The notes under the pieces: generated by a model
The model's database searches: none
The model's input: only the letters and a program-made list of their open reading frames with translations
What the model was told of the DNA's origin: nothing
Assembly (NCBI GenBank): GCA_030684835.1
Contig: JAUXWZ010000036.1
Coordinates: 1-64,000, forward strand
Source of the DNA: Beijerinckiaceae bacterium
Lineage (GTDB): Bacteria > Pseudomonadota > Alphaproteobacteria > Rhizobiales > Beijerinckiaceae
DNA: 64,000 nt
Direction of reading: 5' to 3'
In this document: positions 1 through 9,129 of the stretch, piece after piece
Position numbering within the stretch: position 1 is the first letter of the stretch
How the letters are laid out: every line of letters begins with the position of its first letter
Made by a program: the position numbers and the translations under genes

Positions 1-187
1 GCACACCGACTATACCGCCATCGATCTCGACAAGGGCGGTACGGCGATCCCCTACTTCATGGAAGACCCCTATCTTCGCAAGGAGTTCGAGGAAACGCTG
101 AAGCGCAACGACGTGCCGTGCCGCATGGATGCCGCCTGGTACGTGCCGCCGAACGCGAACGACGAAAAGCGCGACACCGTAGTCTGA
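1..187 (+). CDS. C-terminal fragment of an unidentified protein
   Basis: An open frame runs in from the left edge and ends in TGA at 185-187, leaving 61 visible residues. The fragment is hydrophilic, contains an IPYFMEDPYLRKEF stretch and a CRMDAAWYVPP segment, and ends KRDTVV. It has no membrane segment and no motif that I recognise. A strong intrinsic terminator starts 16 bases after the stop, so this is the last gene of its transcript. The EutA-like gene downstream may or may not be functionally related; the missing upstream sequence would be needed to assign a family. Confidence 0.7.
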   Translation, partial: HTDYTAIDLDKGGTAIPYFMEDPYLRKEFEETLKRNDVPCRMDAAWYVPPNANDEKRDTVV

Positions 188-203
188 TCAAACCGACAAC
201 AAC

Positions 204-240
204 GCCCTCCCCCGCGCAAAGGGGAGGGCCCTTTCTTTTT
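204..240 (+). terminator. Rho-independent terminator
   Basis: A perfect 9-bp stem, GCCCTCCCC (204-212) with GGGGAGGGC (221-229), encloses an 8-base loop and is followed by CCTTTCTTTTT (230-240). It closes the transcript of the truncated upstream gene. It also argues against the TTG at 239 as a start for the next gene, since that codon lies in the terminator T-tract. Confidence 0.9.
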
Positions 241-259
241 GTTCAGGGATGAAACCGAG

Positions 260-1783
260 ATGAACGACGACGAAGAATTTCAGGGTGGACGCGTTTTCTT
301 TTCCAACGTGCGGCGCAGCCTCGAGGAAGAAGACGAAATCCGTCTTGTCAGCGTCGGCGTCGACATCGGCTCTTCAACATCGCATCTCGTCTTCTCGCGC
401 CTGCTGCTCGAGCGTCTCGACAATCGCTACATCGTTACGGAACGTGAGGTCTTTCACGAATCCGACGTGCTGCTGACGCCCTACGCCGACGACATGACAA
501 TCGACGCCAAGAGGCTTGGCGCGTTCATCGACCTCCAATACGAAGCCGCAGGGGTTGATCCATCCGCGATCGACACTGGCGCGCTGATTCTCACAGGCGT
601 CGCAGTGCGCCGCGCCAACGCGCGCTCCATCGGCGAGCTTTTTGCGGCGCAGGCCGGCAAGTTCGTGTCCGTCTCGGCGGGCGATGGCCTGGAGACGACG
701 TTGGCCGCCTTTGGCTCGGGCGCCGCAGCCCGCTCCATTCGCGACAGCAAGCGCGTGATGAACATCGACATCGGCGGCGGCACGTCCAAGATCGCGGTCT
801 GCGAAGCTGGCGAAGTCATCGACATGACGGCGGTGGACGTGGGCGCGCGCATCGTTTCGTTCGACGCCGACGGCACTGTGACGCGCGTCGAGGAAGCGGG
901 TCACCGCTTCGCCAAGGAGGCCGGGTTTGACCTTGTCCTGGGCGGGAACATCACTGAAGACCAACGCACCGCCATGGTCGAGTGCATGGCTGATCGACTG
1001 TTCGAGGCAATGTCGCAGCAGGCTGTGCGCGCCGAGACCGCGAGCCTCCTACGCCTCGAACCGCTCAAGAACGACCGCAAGCCCGATGTCGTGCAATTCT
1101 CGGGCGGCGTTTCGGAATACGTTTATTCACTGCAATCAAAGGGCTTTGGCGACCTCGGTCCGAGACTCGCGAAAGCCATGCTGAAGCGCGTGCAGGGTTG
1201 GGACGTGACGCTCGAGCAGCCCGACCAGAGCATCCGCGCCACCGTTGTCGGCGCCTCGCAATACACCGTGCAGGTGAGCGGCTCGACCATCTTCGTGGCC
1301 CCGATGGAAACATTGCCGCTGCGCAATATGCCTGTCGTCGTGCCGGATTTGCCATTGGCGAGCGAAGTCCTGGACCAGAAGGCTATCGCCGACGCGGTGC
1401 GGCAGGCGCTGCGCCGGCTGGATTTGCACGAAGGCGAGCAGGCGGTTGCGCTCTGCTATCGCTGGGAAGGTTCCGCCATGTTCCGGCGGCTCGACGACTT
1501 CTGCAAAGGCGTTTACGCGGGTCTGTCGAAGCAGATGGAAAACGGCCATCCGCTCGTTCTCGTCGGCGACGGGGACATTGGCGGTCTCATCGGCATTCAC
1601 GTTCGCGAGGAAGCCAAGCTCCCCAGCGCGGTGGTTTCAATCGATGGCATCGAGCTCAAGGAGTTCGACTTCATCGACATCGGAGCGCTGCTTGAAACCT
1701 CCGGCGCCGTGCCTGTCGTGATCAAGTCGCTCGTCTTCCCAACCACCTCGGCCCTCGGTAAGGTCGAAGCTACGGTCGTGTAA
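260..1783 (+). CDS. EutA-like ethanolamine ammonia-lyase reactivase family protein
   Basis: This 507-residue protein belongs to the EutA family, actin/Hsp70-fold ATPases that re-activate B12-dependent ethanolamine ammonia-lyase by exchanging damaged cobalamin. The two phosphate-binding motifs of the fold are visible: VGVDIGSSTSHLVF near the N-terminus and NIDIGGGTSKIAV near residue 170; a FSGGVSEYVY segment lies near residue 285. The open frame extends to a TTG at 239 inside a terminator, so the ATG at 260 is chosen. No eutB or eutC lyase gene is in the window, so the client enzyme is unknown; it may lie to the left. The pip gene follows after 11 bases and may be cotranscribed. Family assignment is firm, substrate is not. 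Confidence 0.8.
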   Translation: MNDDEEFQGGRVFFSNVRRSLEEEDEIRLVSVGVDIGSSTSHLVFSRLLLERLDNRYIVTEREVFHESDVLLTPYADDMTIDAKRLGAFIDLQYEAAGVDPSAIDTGALILTGVAVRRANARSIGELFAAQAGKFVSVSAGDGLETTLAAFGSGAAARSIRDSKRVMNIDIGGGTSKIAVCEAGEVIDMTAVDVGARIVSFDADGTVTRVEEAGHRFAKEAGFDLVLGGNITEDQRTAMVECMADRLFEAMSQQAVRAETASLLRLEPLKNDRKPDVVQFSGGVSEYVYSLQSKGFGDLGPRLAKAMLKRVQGWDVTLEQPDQSIRATVVGASQYTVQVSGSTIFVAPMETLPLRNMPVVVPDLPLASEVLDQKAIADAVRQALRRLDLHEGEQAVALCYRWEGSAMFRRLDDFCKGVYAGLSKQMENGHPLVLVGDGDIGGLIGIHVREEAKLPSAVVSIDGIELKEFDFIDIGALLETSGAVPVVIKSLVFPTTSALGKVEATVV

Positions 1784-1794
1784 CGGGGACGTGC

Positions 1795-2763
1795 ATGGGA
1801 CTTGACGATCACGGACGGCATTTTCCTGCACTCTTTCCGCCGATTCAGCCTTTCGCGTCCGGCTATCTCGACGTCGGCGACCATCATCGCATCTGGTGGG
1901 AAACCGCAGGCAACCCGGAAGGGAAGCCTGCGTTGTTCCTGCATGGTGGGCCGGGCGGCGGCTTTCATGCCGACCATCGCCGGCTGTTCGATCCCGACCA
2001 CTATATGATCGTCCTGTTCGACCAGCGCGGCTCCGGGCGTTCGTTGCCGCATGGCGAGCTGCAGGCGAACACGACGCAGCATCTTGTCCACGACATCGAG
2101 ATGTTGCGCGAATCCCTTGGGATCAAGCGCTGGCTCTTGCTGGGCGGCTCGTGGGGCGCAACGCTGGCGCTCGCTTACGCGCAGGCGCATGTGCAACACG
2201 TTACGGGTTTGATCCTGCGCGGCGTCTTCACGGGGCGACAATGCGAGGTAGACTGGCTTTACAAGTTCGGCGCGTCGCAAGTCTTCCCCGACGCCTGGGC
2301 GCGCTTCATCGGGCCCATTGCGCCAGACGAACGCGACGATCTTGTGGGCGCATACTATAGGCGCCTGACCGGCGCCGACATCGCGCTGCGCATGGAAGCG
2401 GCGTCCAACTGGTGCGCCTGGGAGGCCGAACTGCTGACGCTGCGCGCACGCGTTCGCGCCGTCGGGTCCGCAAGCCCTGGTGAAATTGCGCTCGCGCGGC
2501 TGGAAACGCATTATTTCGTCAATTACTCGTTCCTGGGCGAAGGACAGATCATCGCCAACATGCACAAGCTTGCGGGGACGCCTGGCATTATCGTGCAGGG
2601 TCGCTACGACATGGTGACGCCCGTGCGCAGCGCATTCGATCTGTCGCAGGCATGGCCAGACGGCGATCTGCGCATCATCCCATCAGCGGGCCATGCGACG
2701 AGCGAACCGGGCATCCTCGCCGCGCTCATCTCAGCAACCAATGAAATGCGAACGCTGATCTGA
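1795..2763 (+). CDS. pip: Proline iminopeptidase (prolyl aminopeptidase)
   Basis: This 322-residue alpha/beta hydrolase of peptidase family S33 removes N-terminal proline from peptides in the cytoplasm. The oxyanion-hole motif HGGPGGG lies near residue 50, and the family nucleophile elbow GGSWGATLAL near residue 117-126 carries the catalytic Ser. The Asp and His of the triad are placed in GRYDMVTP and SAGHATSEP near the C-terminus. Length and motifs match the family along the whole protein. It sits 11 bases after the EutA-like gene on the same strand and ends 7 bases before a convergent MFS gene. Confidence 0.93.
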   Translation: MGLDDHGRHFPALFPPIQPFASGYLDVGDHHRIWWETAGNPEGKPALFLHGGPGGGFHADHRRLFDPDHYMIVLFDQRGSGRSLPHGELQANTTQHLVHDIEMLRESLGIKRWLLLGGSWGATLALAYAQAHVQHVTGLILRGVFTGRQCEVDWLYKFGASQVFPDAWARFIGPIAPDERDDLVGAYYRRLTGADIALRMEAASNWCAWEAELLTLRARVRAVGSASPGEIALARLETHYFVNYSFLGEGQIIANMHKLAGTPGIIVQGRYDMVTPVRSAFDLSQAWPDGDLRIIPSAGHATSEPGILAALISATNEMRTLI

Positions 2764-2770
2764 ACCTGCG

Positions 2771-4012
2771 TCAGTTCACGATCTTGTCGCGCGCGGCGAG
2801 TTCAGGAAACAGTCTCGTCCACGCGGCGGCGAAAAACATCGTGCACAGTCCGCCGATGACAATGGCGTTGCCAACGCCAAAGAGCGCCGCGCTCATCCCG
2901 GCTCGGAATTCGCCAAGGTCCGCTGAACCAGACACGAAGATTGAGCTCACAGCAGCGACCCGTCCGCGCATCTCGTCTGGCGTTTCGATCTGCACCATCG
3001 TGTGGCGGATGACGACGCTCACCTGATCGGCGGCGCCCATGACAAATAGAAACGCCGACGACACCAGAAACCACGGCGAGAAACCGACGACGACCGCCGC
3101 GAGACCATAGATTCCAACAGCGATCAGCATCTTGCGGCCAGCCCTGCCCTGCACCGGCATCCGTGCGATCAGGAAGCCCATGAGCACCGCGCCGATAGCC
3201 GGGCTTGAACGAAGAAAGCCAAGGCCCGCAGGGCCAACTTCAAGCACATCCTTGGCGATGATCGGCAGCAGGGCGGTGACGCCACCGAAAAGGACCGCAA
3301 CAAGGTCAAGCGCGATGGCGCCGAAAATAACCTGGCGCGACCAGATGAAACGAAGCCCCGCGCTCAACGTCGCCCACGAGATCGGGCCGCGCCCGTCCTT
3401 TGACGGGTCAAGAGGCGTACGCAACATGTGGGCACACAAGGCGCACAGCACGAATGCGCCGCTCGACGCATAAAAGATGGCGTTGGGACCGAACAGGTAA
3501 AGTATTCCGCCAATCGCGGGGCCAGACACAACGGCAAACTGCCAGACCGAGGAATACCAGGTCACGGCGTTGGCGAAATGCTCCCTGGGAACAAGGTTCG
3601 GCGTGATCGCCTGTGACGCGGGATTGCCGAACGCACGCCCGAGGCCAATCACCGCAACGCTAAGATAGATGAGCCACAGCGGCGGTGAGCCGGCCACGAT
3701 GGCCGCCGTCAGCCCCATCATCGCGACAGCGCAAACGCTGAAGGAAATGACCACCACGTTCCGGCGGTTGTAGGTGTCGGCCACGTGCCCGGTAAACAGG
3801 GCGAAAGCCAGCGAGGGCACGAATGTCGCAAGGCCCGCGATCCCCAGCGCAATGGCGCTGCCCGTCACCTCATAAAGATACCAGCCGATTGCAACGGCGC
3901 GCATCTGAAGCGCGATGCCGGACAGGTAGCGGTAAGCGATCCAATAACGGAAGTCCCTGAACGCAAAGGCGGAATATGCGCCGCTCGCAACCGCTTTCTC
4001 CCCAGCCATCAT
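2771..4012 (-). CDS. MFS transporter, EntS/MFS_3-like
   Basis: About 413 residues with roughly twelve hydrophobic segments. The N-terminal FAFRDFRYWIAYRYLSG, the VADTYNRRNVVV loop between helices 2 and 3, and the ALGRAFGNPASQAITPNLV segment are typical of the enterobactin-exporter (EntS)/MFS_3 subfamily of drug and siderophore exporters. The open frame starts at a GTG at 4072 that overlaps the preceding permease gene; the ATGATG at 4012/4009 is preferred because a GGAGAGG lies 10-11 bases upstream. It is downstream of the ABC permease/ATPase pair on the same strand, probably in one transcript. The substrate cannot be told from sequence. Confidence 0.82.
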   Translation of the reverse strand: MMAGEKAVASGAYSAFAFRDFRYWIAYRYLSGIALQMRAVAIGWYLYEVTGSAIALGIAGLATFVPSLAFALFTGHVADTYNRRNVVVISFSVCAVAMMGLTAAIVAGSPPLWLIYLSVAVIGLGRAFGNPASQAITPNLVPREHFANAVTWYSSVWQFAVVSGPAIGGILYLFGPNAIFYASSGAFVLCALCAHMLRTPLDPSKDGRGPISWATLSAGLRFIWSRQVIFGAIALDLVAVLFGGVTALLPIIAKDVLEVGPAGLGFLRSSPAIGAVLMGFLIARMPVQGRAGRKMLIAVGIYGLAAVVVGFSPWFLVSSAFLFVMGAADQVSVVIRHTMVQIETPDEMRGRVAAVSSIFVSGSADLGEFRAGMSAALFGVGNAIVIGGLCTMFFAAAWTRLFPELAARDKIVN

Positions 4013-4053
4013 CGGTTCCGACGCGCCTCTCCAGCTTTCTGCACAGGTCTGGC

Positions 4054-4884
4054 TTAACGCGCCTGCTTCCACGGCACAAGGAAGCGCTCAACCTCGTTCA
4101 GGATCAACGAAAAAAGCACCCCGAGCGCGGCGATCACGATGAGGCCGACGTACATCGTCTCCACGGAGAGAATCTCCCACGCGTTCCACATCATGTAACC
4201 AAGGCCGGACTTGGCGCCAATCATCTCGGCGAGCGCGATGAGAATGAGGCCCATGCCAACGCCCAGTTTCACGCCTGTCATGATGAGCGGCATGGCGCCT
4301 GGCAGTGCGATCGTCATGAAGGTCTGCAGCCGGCTCGCGCCGAAATTGCGCGCCACGTCGAAGTGGATTTTCGGAATTTCGAGAACACCCGCCGTCGTGT
4401 TGATGAGGATGGGGAAGAACAGGCCAATGGCCACCATGACGATTTTGGACGCTTCGCCCAGACCGAAGATGAGAAGGATAAGCGGCAGGATCGCGCTTTT
4501 GGGAATGGGATACGTCGCCGCCACGAGCGGCTCCATGATGGAGCGCAGCGTGCGGCTCAAGCCCATGCTGATTCCCAGCAGCAGCGCTGGCGCGCCGCCG
4601 AAGATGAAGCCCCAGAACAGGCGATAAAGGCTTGCAACCAGATGCGTCCAGAGCTGGCCATTCTGGATCAGTATCATCATCTCGGCGAAGATTTTCGAAG
4701 GCGCCGGAAAGAAGCGCACATCGATCCAGCCGAAGTACGCCGCAATTTCCCACAGCAACAACAGCGCCAGCGGCGAGGCGACGTTCATCAGTCGATCAAC
4801 GTTGCCGCGACTGATTGCGAAGCGTGGACGAAGTGAGCGGGCTGCGAAGGCGCGCGTCGAGGCCTTGTCGATGGAATCGGTCAT
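4054..4884 (-). CDS. ABC transporter permease, SsuC/TauC type
   Basis: This 276-residue inner-membrane protein has about six hydrophobic segments and the EAA-like cytoplasmic loop (NFGASRLQTFMTIALPGAMP, around residues 180-200) that docks the ATPase. It belongs to the nitrate/sulfonate/taurine permease group (BPD_transp_1). Its ATG overlaps the stop of the ATPase gene by 4 bases (ATGA), so the two are translationally coupled. No periplasmic binding protein is adjacent, so the substrate is open; members of this group import sulfonates, nitrate, cyanate, thiamine precursors or aromatic sulfonates. Confidence 0.88.
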   Translation of the reverse strand: MTDSIDKASTRAFAARSLRPRFAISRGNVDRLMNVASPLALLLLWEIAAYFGWIDVRFFPAPSKIFAEMMILIQNGQLWTHLVASLYRLFWGFIFGGAPALLLGISMGLSRTLRSIMEPLVAATYPIPKSAILPLILLIFGLGEASKIVMVAIGLFFPILINTTAGVLEIPKIHFDVARNFGASRLQTFMTIALPGAMPLIMTGVKLGVGMGLILIALAEMIGAKSGLGYMMWNAWEILSVETMYVGLIVIAALGVLFSLILNEVERFLVPWKQAR

Positions 4885-5723
4885 TGAGCGCTCGCCTCAT
4901 CCTGTGCGCGGGCGCGATGCACCTCATCACGCAGATAGCCCCAGATGTTGAACACGAACTCGCCGTACGCGGGACGCGCGCGCAACTCTAGAACCTGACG
5001 CGGCCGCTCGAATGGAACAATGAGATCGGCCTTGGCGCGACCGGGATGCGCGGTCATCACTAGGATACGGTCGCCGAGCGTCACGGCTTCATCGACGCTG
5101 TGCGTGATGAAGAGAACGGTTTTGCGCGTCTCCTCCCATATCTTGAGCAATTCCTCCTGCAGGAGAACCTTGTTTTGCTCGTCGAGGGCGGAAAACGGTT
5201 CGTCCATCAGCAGGACGTCTGGATCGTTGGCGAACGCGCGCGCAATGGACACCCGTTGACGCATGCCGCCGGACAATTGATGGGGGTAGAGATCGGAAAA
5301 GCGTGAGAGGCCCGTGCGATTGAGGTAATGGCCGACGCGGTCCTTGATCTCGGCCTTCGGCAGCCGGCGCATGGCGAGGCCATAAGCTGCGTTGTCCCAC
5401 ACGGTCATCCACGGAAACAAAGAGTCCCCCTGAAAAATCATGGAGTTTGATGGCCGCCCGTCGGCAGGCGCACCGATTTCGATTGTTCCTTCGGTATGAG
5501 TTTCAAGCCCCGCAAGAATGCGCAGCAACGTTGTCTTGCCGCAGCCCGAGGGGCCGACAATCATGAAAAAGCATCCGGTCGGGATGTCGAGGGTAAGGGA
5601 GTCCAGCGCGACAAACGGGCCGCGCTTTGTCTCGAAGACCTTTCGCACACCGCGCAACTTGATCTTCACGTCGGGCGCTGCGGCGTTCGCCGTCGCATCC
5701 GTCGCGGGAGGATTGAGAATCAT
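4881..5723 (-). CDS. ABC transporter ATP-binding protein, SsuB/TauB type
   Basis: A 280-residue ABC ATPase with Walker A GPSGCGKTTLLR, Q-loop MIFQGDSLFPW, signature LSGGMRQRVSIARA, Walker B VLLMDEPFSALD and the H-loop His in LFITHSVDEA. It energises the adjacent SsuC-type permease. The open frame reaches 5810, but the ATG at 5723 follows a GGAAGGG ribosome binding site and fits the family N-terminus, where the ABC domain begins about 20 residues in. The 5838-side neighbour is hslO, 114 bases away, so a promoter for the transporter operon probably lies in 5724-5837. Confidence 0.9.
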   Translation of the reverse strand: MILNPPATDATANAAAPDVKIKLRGVRKVFETKRGPFVALDSLTLDIPTGCFFMIVGPSGCGKTTLLRILAGLETHTEGTIEIGAPADGRPSNSMIFQGDSLFPWMTVWDNAAYGLAMRRLPKAEIKDRVGHYLNRTGLSRFSDLYPHQLSGGMRQRVSIARAFANDPDVLLMDEPFSALDEQNKVLLQEELLKIWEETRKTVLFITHSVDEAVTLGDRILVMTAHPGRAKADLIVPFERPRQVLELRARPAYGEFVFNIWGYLRDEVHRARAQDEASAQ

Positions 5724-5837
5724 GCAAGCCCTTCCGTCGCGCTTCCTCTGGAGGGCCGTGGTCCGACCGCTGTTTGTTGAATCCTTCGCGCGGAAAGCGA
5801 CAGAAATCAAGCTGAAGCGAAATGCGGCGGCAAAAGC

Positions 5838-6821
5838 CTACTCGGCTTCAACCTCGGAGGGATCGAAGTCGCGCTTCACGCCGCAAAATTCGCACGTCAC
5901 GCCAATGCGCCCGTCCTCGCCCACCATGTCGCGGCGCTCCTGTTGCGTGAAACGCCGCAACATCGTCTGGATGCCGTCGCGCGAACAGCGGCAAGCATGG
6001 CGCAGCGCGCTTGGCTCAAACACGGTCACGCCGCGCTCATGAAAGAGACGATACAGCAGCCGGTCGCTCGACAGATTGGGATCGACCAGTTCGTGATCTT
6101 CCACGGTCGCGGCGAGCGCGCTCGCTTCCGTCCAGGCGTCGTCCACACGAAACGAGTCTCCGACCACGCCCCCCGGCGCGTCGCCGGGCGGCAGATCGTT
6201 CATGCGACGGCGCTCGGGAGAGTCCGGCAAAAACTGCACGATCAGGCCACCAGCGCGCCAGCGGCCAGATACGCCAAGGATTTCAGCAACCGCCAGCCGC
6301 ACCAGCGTCGGGATCTGCTCGGACCGGAGGAAATATTCGTGCGCGGCCGCTTCCAGCCCCTGCCCTTCCAGCGGAACGAGGCCCTGATAGCGAGACATGT
6401 CCGCGCCCTGATCGATAGTGAACGCGAGATGCCCCTTGCCAAGCAGCGCAGACGGGCCGGCCTCGCCTGCGGCGCGCGCAGCCTCCAGACGATCCGCGTC
6501 AAATCGTGCGAAGGCGCGAAGACGGTCTGGCGCATCGAAGTCGACGACAAGCATGTCGATCACGCCGTCGCTGCGTGTTTGTAGCTGAAAGCGCCCGTCA
6601 AACTTCAGCGCCGTGCCCAGCAGCGCGGTGAGCGCCGCCGCTTCGCCGACAGCACGGGCGACTTCGTCCGGGTAACCGTGATTGGCGAGCAGCGTGTCGA
6701 GTTCGGGCCCCAGCCGCACGAGGCGTCCGCGCACATCAAGCGGCGTCACGGCAAAGGGAATGACAACGTCGTCAGGGCTCGCGTCGGACACAAAACGCGA
6801 GGCGGGCGTAGGGCCGCTCAT
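5838..6821 (-). CDS. hslO: Hsp33-like redox-regulated chaperone
   Basis: A 327-residue cytoplasmic holdase chaperone activated by oxidation. The zinc redox switch at the C-terminus is visible as CRCS (near residue 280) and CEFC (near residue 313), the CXC...CXXC pattern of Hsp33. The N-terminal part carries the family LTALLGTALKFDGRFQLQ region. Its ATG overlaps the argF stop by one base (TGATG), so it is the last gene of an argD-argF-hslO operon, an order typical of Hyphomicrobiales. Confidence 0.95.
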   Translation of the reverse strand: MSGPTPASRFVSDASPDDVVIPFAVTPLDVRGRLVRLGPELDTLLANHGYPDEVARAVGEAAALTALLGTALKFDGRFQLQTRSDGVIDMLVVDFDAPDRLRAFARFDADRLEAARAAGEAGPSALLGKGHLAFTIDQGADMSRYQGLVPLEGQGLEAAAHEYFLRSEQIPTLVRLAVAEILGVSGRWRAGGLIVQFLPDSPERRRMNDLPPGDAPGGVVGDSFRVDDAWTEASALAATVEDHELVDPNLSSDRLLYRLFHERGVTVFEPSALRHACRCSRDGIQTMLRRFTQQERRDMVGEDGRIGVTCEFCGVKRDFDPSEVEAE

Positions 6822-7768
6822 CAGGCGTCCATCCCCTCGGCGCCCAGCGCCCAGAGCATCACACCCTTCTGCGCGTGCAGACGGTTCTCGGCTTCGTCCA
6901 ACACGACGGAGTTGGGACCATCCATGATCTCATTAGTCACTTCCTCGCCGCGATGAGCTGGCAGGCAATGCATGAACAACGCATCTTTTACGGCGACGCC
7001 CATCAGCTTTGCGTTCACCTGGAAAGGCGACAGCAAGTTATGCCGGTGGCGCGCCTCTTCCTCGTCTCCCATTGAGACCCAGCAGTCGGTGACGACGCAA
7101 TCGGCGCCTTCCGCGGCCTCGAAAGGATCATTGGTGAGCGTGAGGCGCACCTTGTTCGCCTTGGCCCAATTGATCAGCGACTTTCCCGGCGCAAGTTCAG
7201 AAGGCGTGGCGACGCGAATGGAGAAGTCGAAACGCTGCGCAGCATGAATCCAGCTCGCCAACACGTTGTTGGTGTCTCCCGTCCAGGCAATCGTGCGGCC
7301 CTTGATGGGACCACGGTGTTCTTCAAACGTCATCACATCGGCCATGATCTGGCAGGGATGCGAGCGCTTGGTAAGACCGTTGATCACCGGCACAGTGGCG
7401 TAAGTCGCCAGCTCGCGCAGGTCTTCATGATCGAGGATGCGGATCATGATGGCGTCCACATAACGCGACAGAACGCGCGCCGTGTCAGCGATGGTCTCGC
7501 CGCGGCCAAGTTGCATCTCGGCGCCGGTGAGCATGATCGTGTCGCCGCCCAATTCACGGAAGCCAATGTCGAACGACACCCGCGTGCGCGTGGAAGGACG
7601 GTCGAAGATCATCGCCAGCACCTTGCCTTCGAACGGGCGATAGGTGGCGCGCACGCCTTTGCGCCGCACGTTCTTCACCTCGCGGGCAATCGTCAGAATG
7701 CGGCGCAGTTCTTCCGATGACAGCTCCGGCAAATCGAGAAAGTGCTTGGGAGACAGGCCATTGTTCAT
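6821..7768 (-). CDS. argF: Ornithine carbamoyltransferase
   Basis: A 315-residue enzyme of arginine biosynthesis that makes citrulline from ornithine and carbamoyl phosphate. Visible motifs are STRTR (carbamoyl-phosphate binding, about residue 50), HPCQ (about residue 130), and [11 protein letters not shown] near the C-terminus, which carries the ornithine-site Cys. The open frame extends to 7795, but the ATG at 7768 overlaps the argD stop by 4 bases (ATGA), giving [13 protein letters not shown], the usual start of the alphaproteobacterial enzyme. It is the middle gene of argD-argF-hslO. Confidence 0.96.
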   Translation of the reverse strand: MNNGLSPKHFLDLPELSSEELRRILTIAREVKNVRRKGVRATYRPFEGKVLAMIFDRPSTRTRVSFDIGFRELGGDTIMLTGAEMQLGRGETIADTARVLSRYVDAIMIRILDHEDLRELATYATVPVINGLTKRSHPCQIMADVMTFEEHRGPIKGRTIAWTGDTNNVLASWIHAAQRFDFSIRVATPSELAPGKSLINWAKANKVRLTLTNDPFEAAEGADCVVTDCWVSMGDEEEARHRHNLLSPFQVNAKLMGVAVKDALFMHCLPAHRGEEVTNEIMDGPNSVVLDEAENRLHAQKGVMLWALGAEGMDA

Positions 7769-8979
7769 GCAGACGCTCCTGACATGCGTCTGCATGTCTT
7801 TTCAAGCCGCGTGATCGCTTCGTTCATCTCGTTTTCCTCAATGATGAGGGGAGGAAGGAGGCGCACGACGTTTTCGCCGGCTGGTATCACAATCATCTGC
7901 TCACTGCGCGCAGCGAGCGTAAAATCCGTGTTGGGCAGGTTGAGACGAAGGCCAAGCAGCAGCCCCTCGCCGCGAATTTCCGCGATCACGTTGGGAAACT
8001 GATCCATCAGCGCCGCGAGTTTCTGCTTGAACACGACGCCCTTGTGAGCCACCGCATCCAGAAAGCCCGGCTCGAGGATGATGTCGAGCACGGCGCTCCC
8101 GATGCTGGTGGCCAGCGGGTTGCCGCCATAGGTGGTGCCGTGGGTGCCCACGGTCATGCCCTTGCCGGCTTCCTTCGTCGTGAGAAATGCGCCCAGCGGA
8201 AAACCGCCGCCAATCCCCTTGGCGACAGCCATGATGTCGGGCGTGACGCCTGACATTTCATGCGCGAAGAGCTTGCCCGTGCGGCCCATGCCGCTTTGCA
8301 CTTCGTCCAGCACAAGCAGAATGCCACGTTCGTCGCACAAGTCGCGCAATTGACGCAGAAACCCGTGCGGCGGCACACGCACGCCGCCTTCGCCCTGAAT
8401 GGGTTCAACGAGAACGCCCGCCGTCTGCGGACCGATGGCGGCTTTCACGGCTTCAATGTCGCCAAAGGCGACAGGATCGAAACCTTCGACCTTGGGACCA
8501 AACCCTTCGATGTATTTCGGATTACCGCCTGCAGCGATGGTTGCAAGGGTCCGCCCGTGGAACGCGCCTTCCATAGTAACAAGACGGAAGCGCTCGGGAT
8601 GGCCGCTCACTGCGTGATACTTGCGCGCTGTCTTGATCGAGCCTTCAACAGCTTCTGCGCCCGAGTTTGTGAAGAAAACGAAGTCGGCGAACGTCGCGTC
8701 CGTGAGGCGTTGGCCAAGCGCTTCGGCTTCGGGAATCCGAAACAGGTTTGACACATGCCAGAGCTTCTCGCCCTGACGCGTCAACGCTTCCACGAGCTTT
8801 GGATGCGAGTGGCCGAGTGCGCAGACGGCGATGCCGGCGCCAAAATCCAGATATCGCGCGCCGTCGCTGGCCTCGAGCCAGACGCCTTCTCCGCGCACGA
8901 AAGCGACGTCGGCGCGGGCGTAGGTAGGAAGGAGCGGCGATGAAACGGCGGTGTGCTGCGGGTCGGGCATGGCGTTCAC
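7765..8979 (-). CDS. argD: Acetylornithine/succinyldiaminopimelate aminotransferase
   Basis: A 404-residue class III, PLP-dependent aminotransferase that makes N-acetylornithine in arginine synthesis and can serve the diaminopimelate pathway. Visible features are [18 protein letters not shown] near the N-terminus, the GAFHGRT motif, the [14 protein letters not shown] motif with the PLP-contacting Asp, and the Schiff-base Lys in [13 protein letters not shown]. It is the first gene of argD-argF-hslO, with a putative promoter and a 5-prime hairpin just upstream in the gap shared with gcrA. Confidence 0.95.
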   Translation of the reverse strand: MNAMPDPQHTAVSSPLLPTYARADVAFVRGEGVWLEASDGARYLDFGAGIAVCALGHSHPKLVEALTRQGEKLWHVSNLFRIPEAEALGQRLTDATFADFVFFTNSGAEAVEGSIKTARKYHAVSGHPERFRLVTMEGAFHGRTLATIAAGGNPKYIEGFGPKVEGFDPVAFGDIEAVKAAIGPQTAGVLVEPIQGEGGVRVPPHGFLRQLRDLCDERGILLVLDEVQSGMGRTGKLFAHEMSGVTPDIMAVAKGIGGGFPLGAFLTTKEAGKGMTVGTHGTTYGGNPLATSIGSAVLDIILEPGFLDAVAHKGVVFKQKLAALMDQFPNVIAEIRGEGLLLGLRLNLPNTDFTLAARSEQMIVIPAGENVVRLLPPLIIEENEMNEAITRLEKTCRRMSGASA

Positions 8980-9006
8980 AGTCCGGAACGGGTGGCCAAA
9001 ATCAAA

Positions 9007-9028
9007 CTGCCGCCCTCAGGGGCGGCAG
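9007..9028 (-). promoter_or_regulatory. Hairpin at the 5-prime end of the argD transcript
   Basis: On the minus strand a perfect 9-bp stem (CTGCCGCCC with GGGCGGCAG, 4-base loop) is followed by TTTGATTTT, and argD begins about 28 bases further on. It looks like a weak intrinsic terminator or mRNA-stabilising stem in the argD leader. With the putative promoter at 9041-9069 it would sit within about 15 bases of the transcript start, so a classic attenuator with a leader peptide is not evident. Confidence 0.55.
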
Positions 9029-9040
9029 CAAAGAACGTGT

Positions 9041-9069
9041 AATTTACTGATTTCCGCGGCAGGGGTCAA
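9041..9069 (-). promoter_or_regulatory. Putative sigma70-like promoter of argD operon
   Basis: Read on the minus strand, TTGACC (9069-9064) is separated by 17 bases from TAAATT (9046-9041), a fair match to -35/-10 elements. It is placed about 60 bases upstream of argD. Inference from sequence only. Confidence 0.45.
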
Positions 9070-9129
9070 ATAAAGGCCGGACTTGCGGTTCACGTTGCGG
9101 CGTCCGGCAAAGCTGTACCGCTGGTGGTG

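Noticed and set aside
239-259. TTG start codon extending the EutA-like gene upstream
   Set aside because: It lies in the T-tract of the intrinsic terminator; the ATG at 260 fits better.
1597-2565. Long minus-strand frame opposite the EutA-like and pip genes
   Set aside because: A shadow of real plus-strand genes in GC-rich DNA; the translated protein has no recognisable domain.
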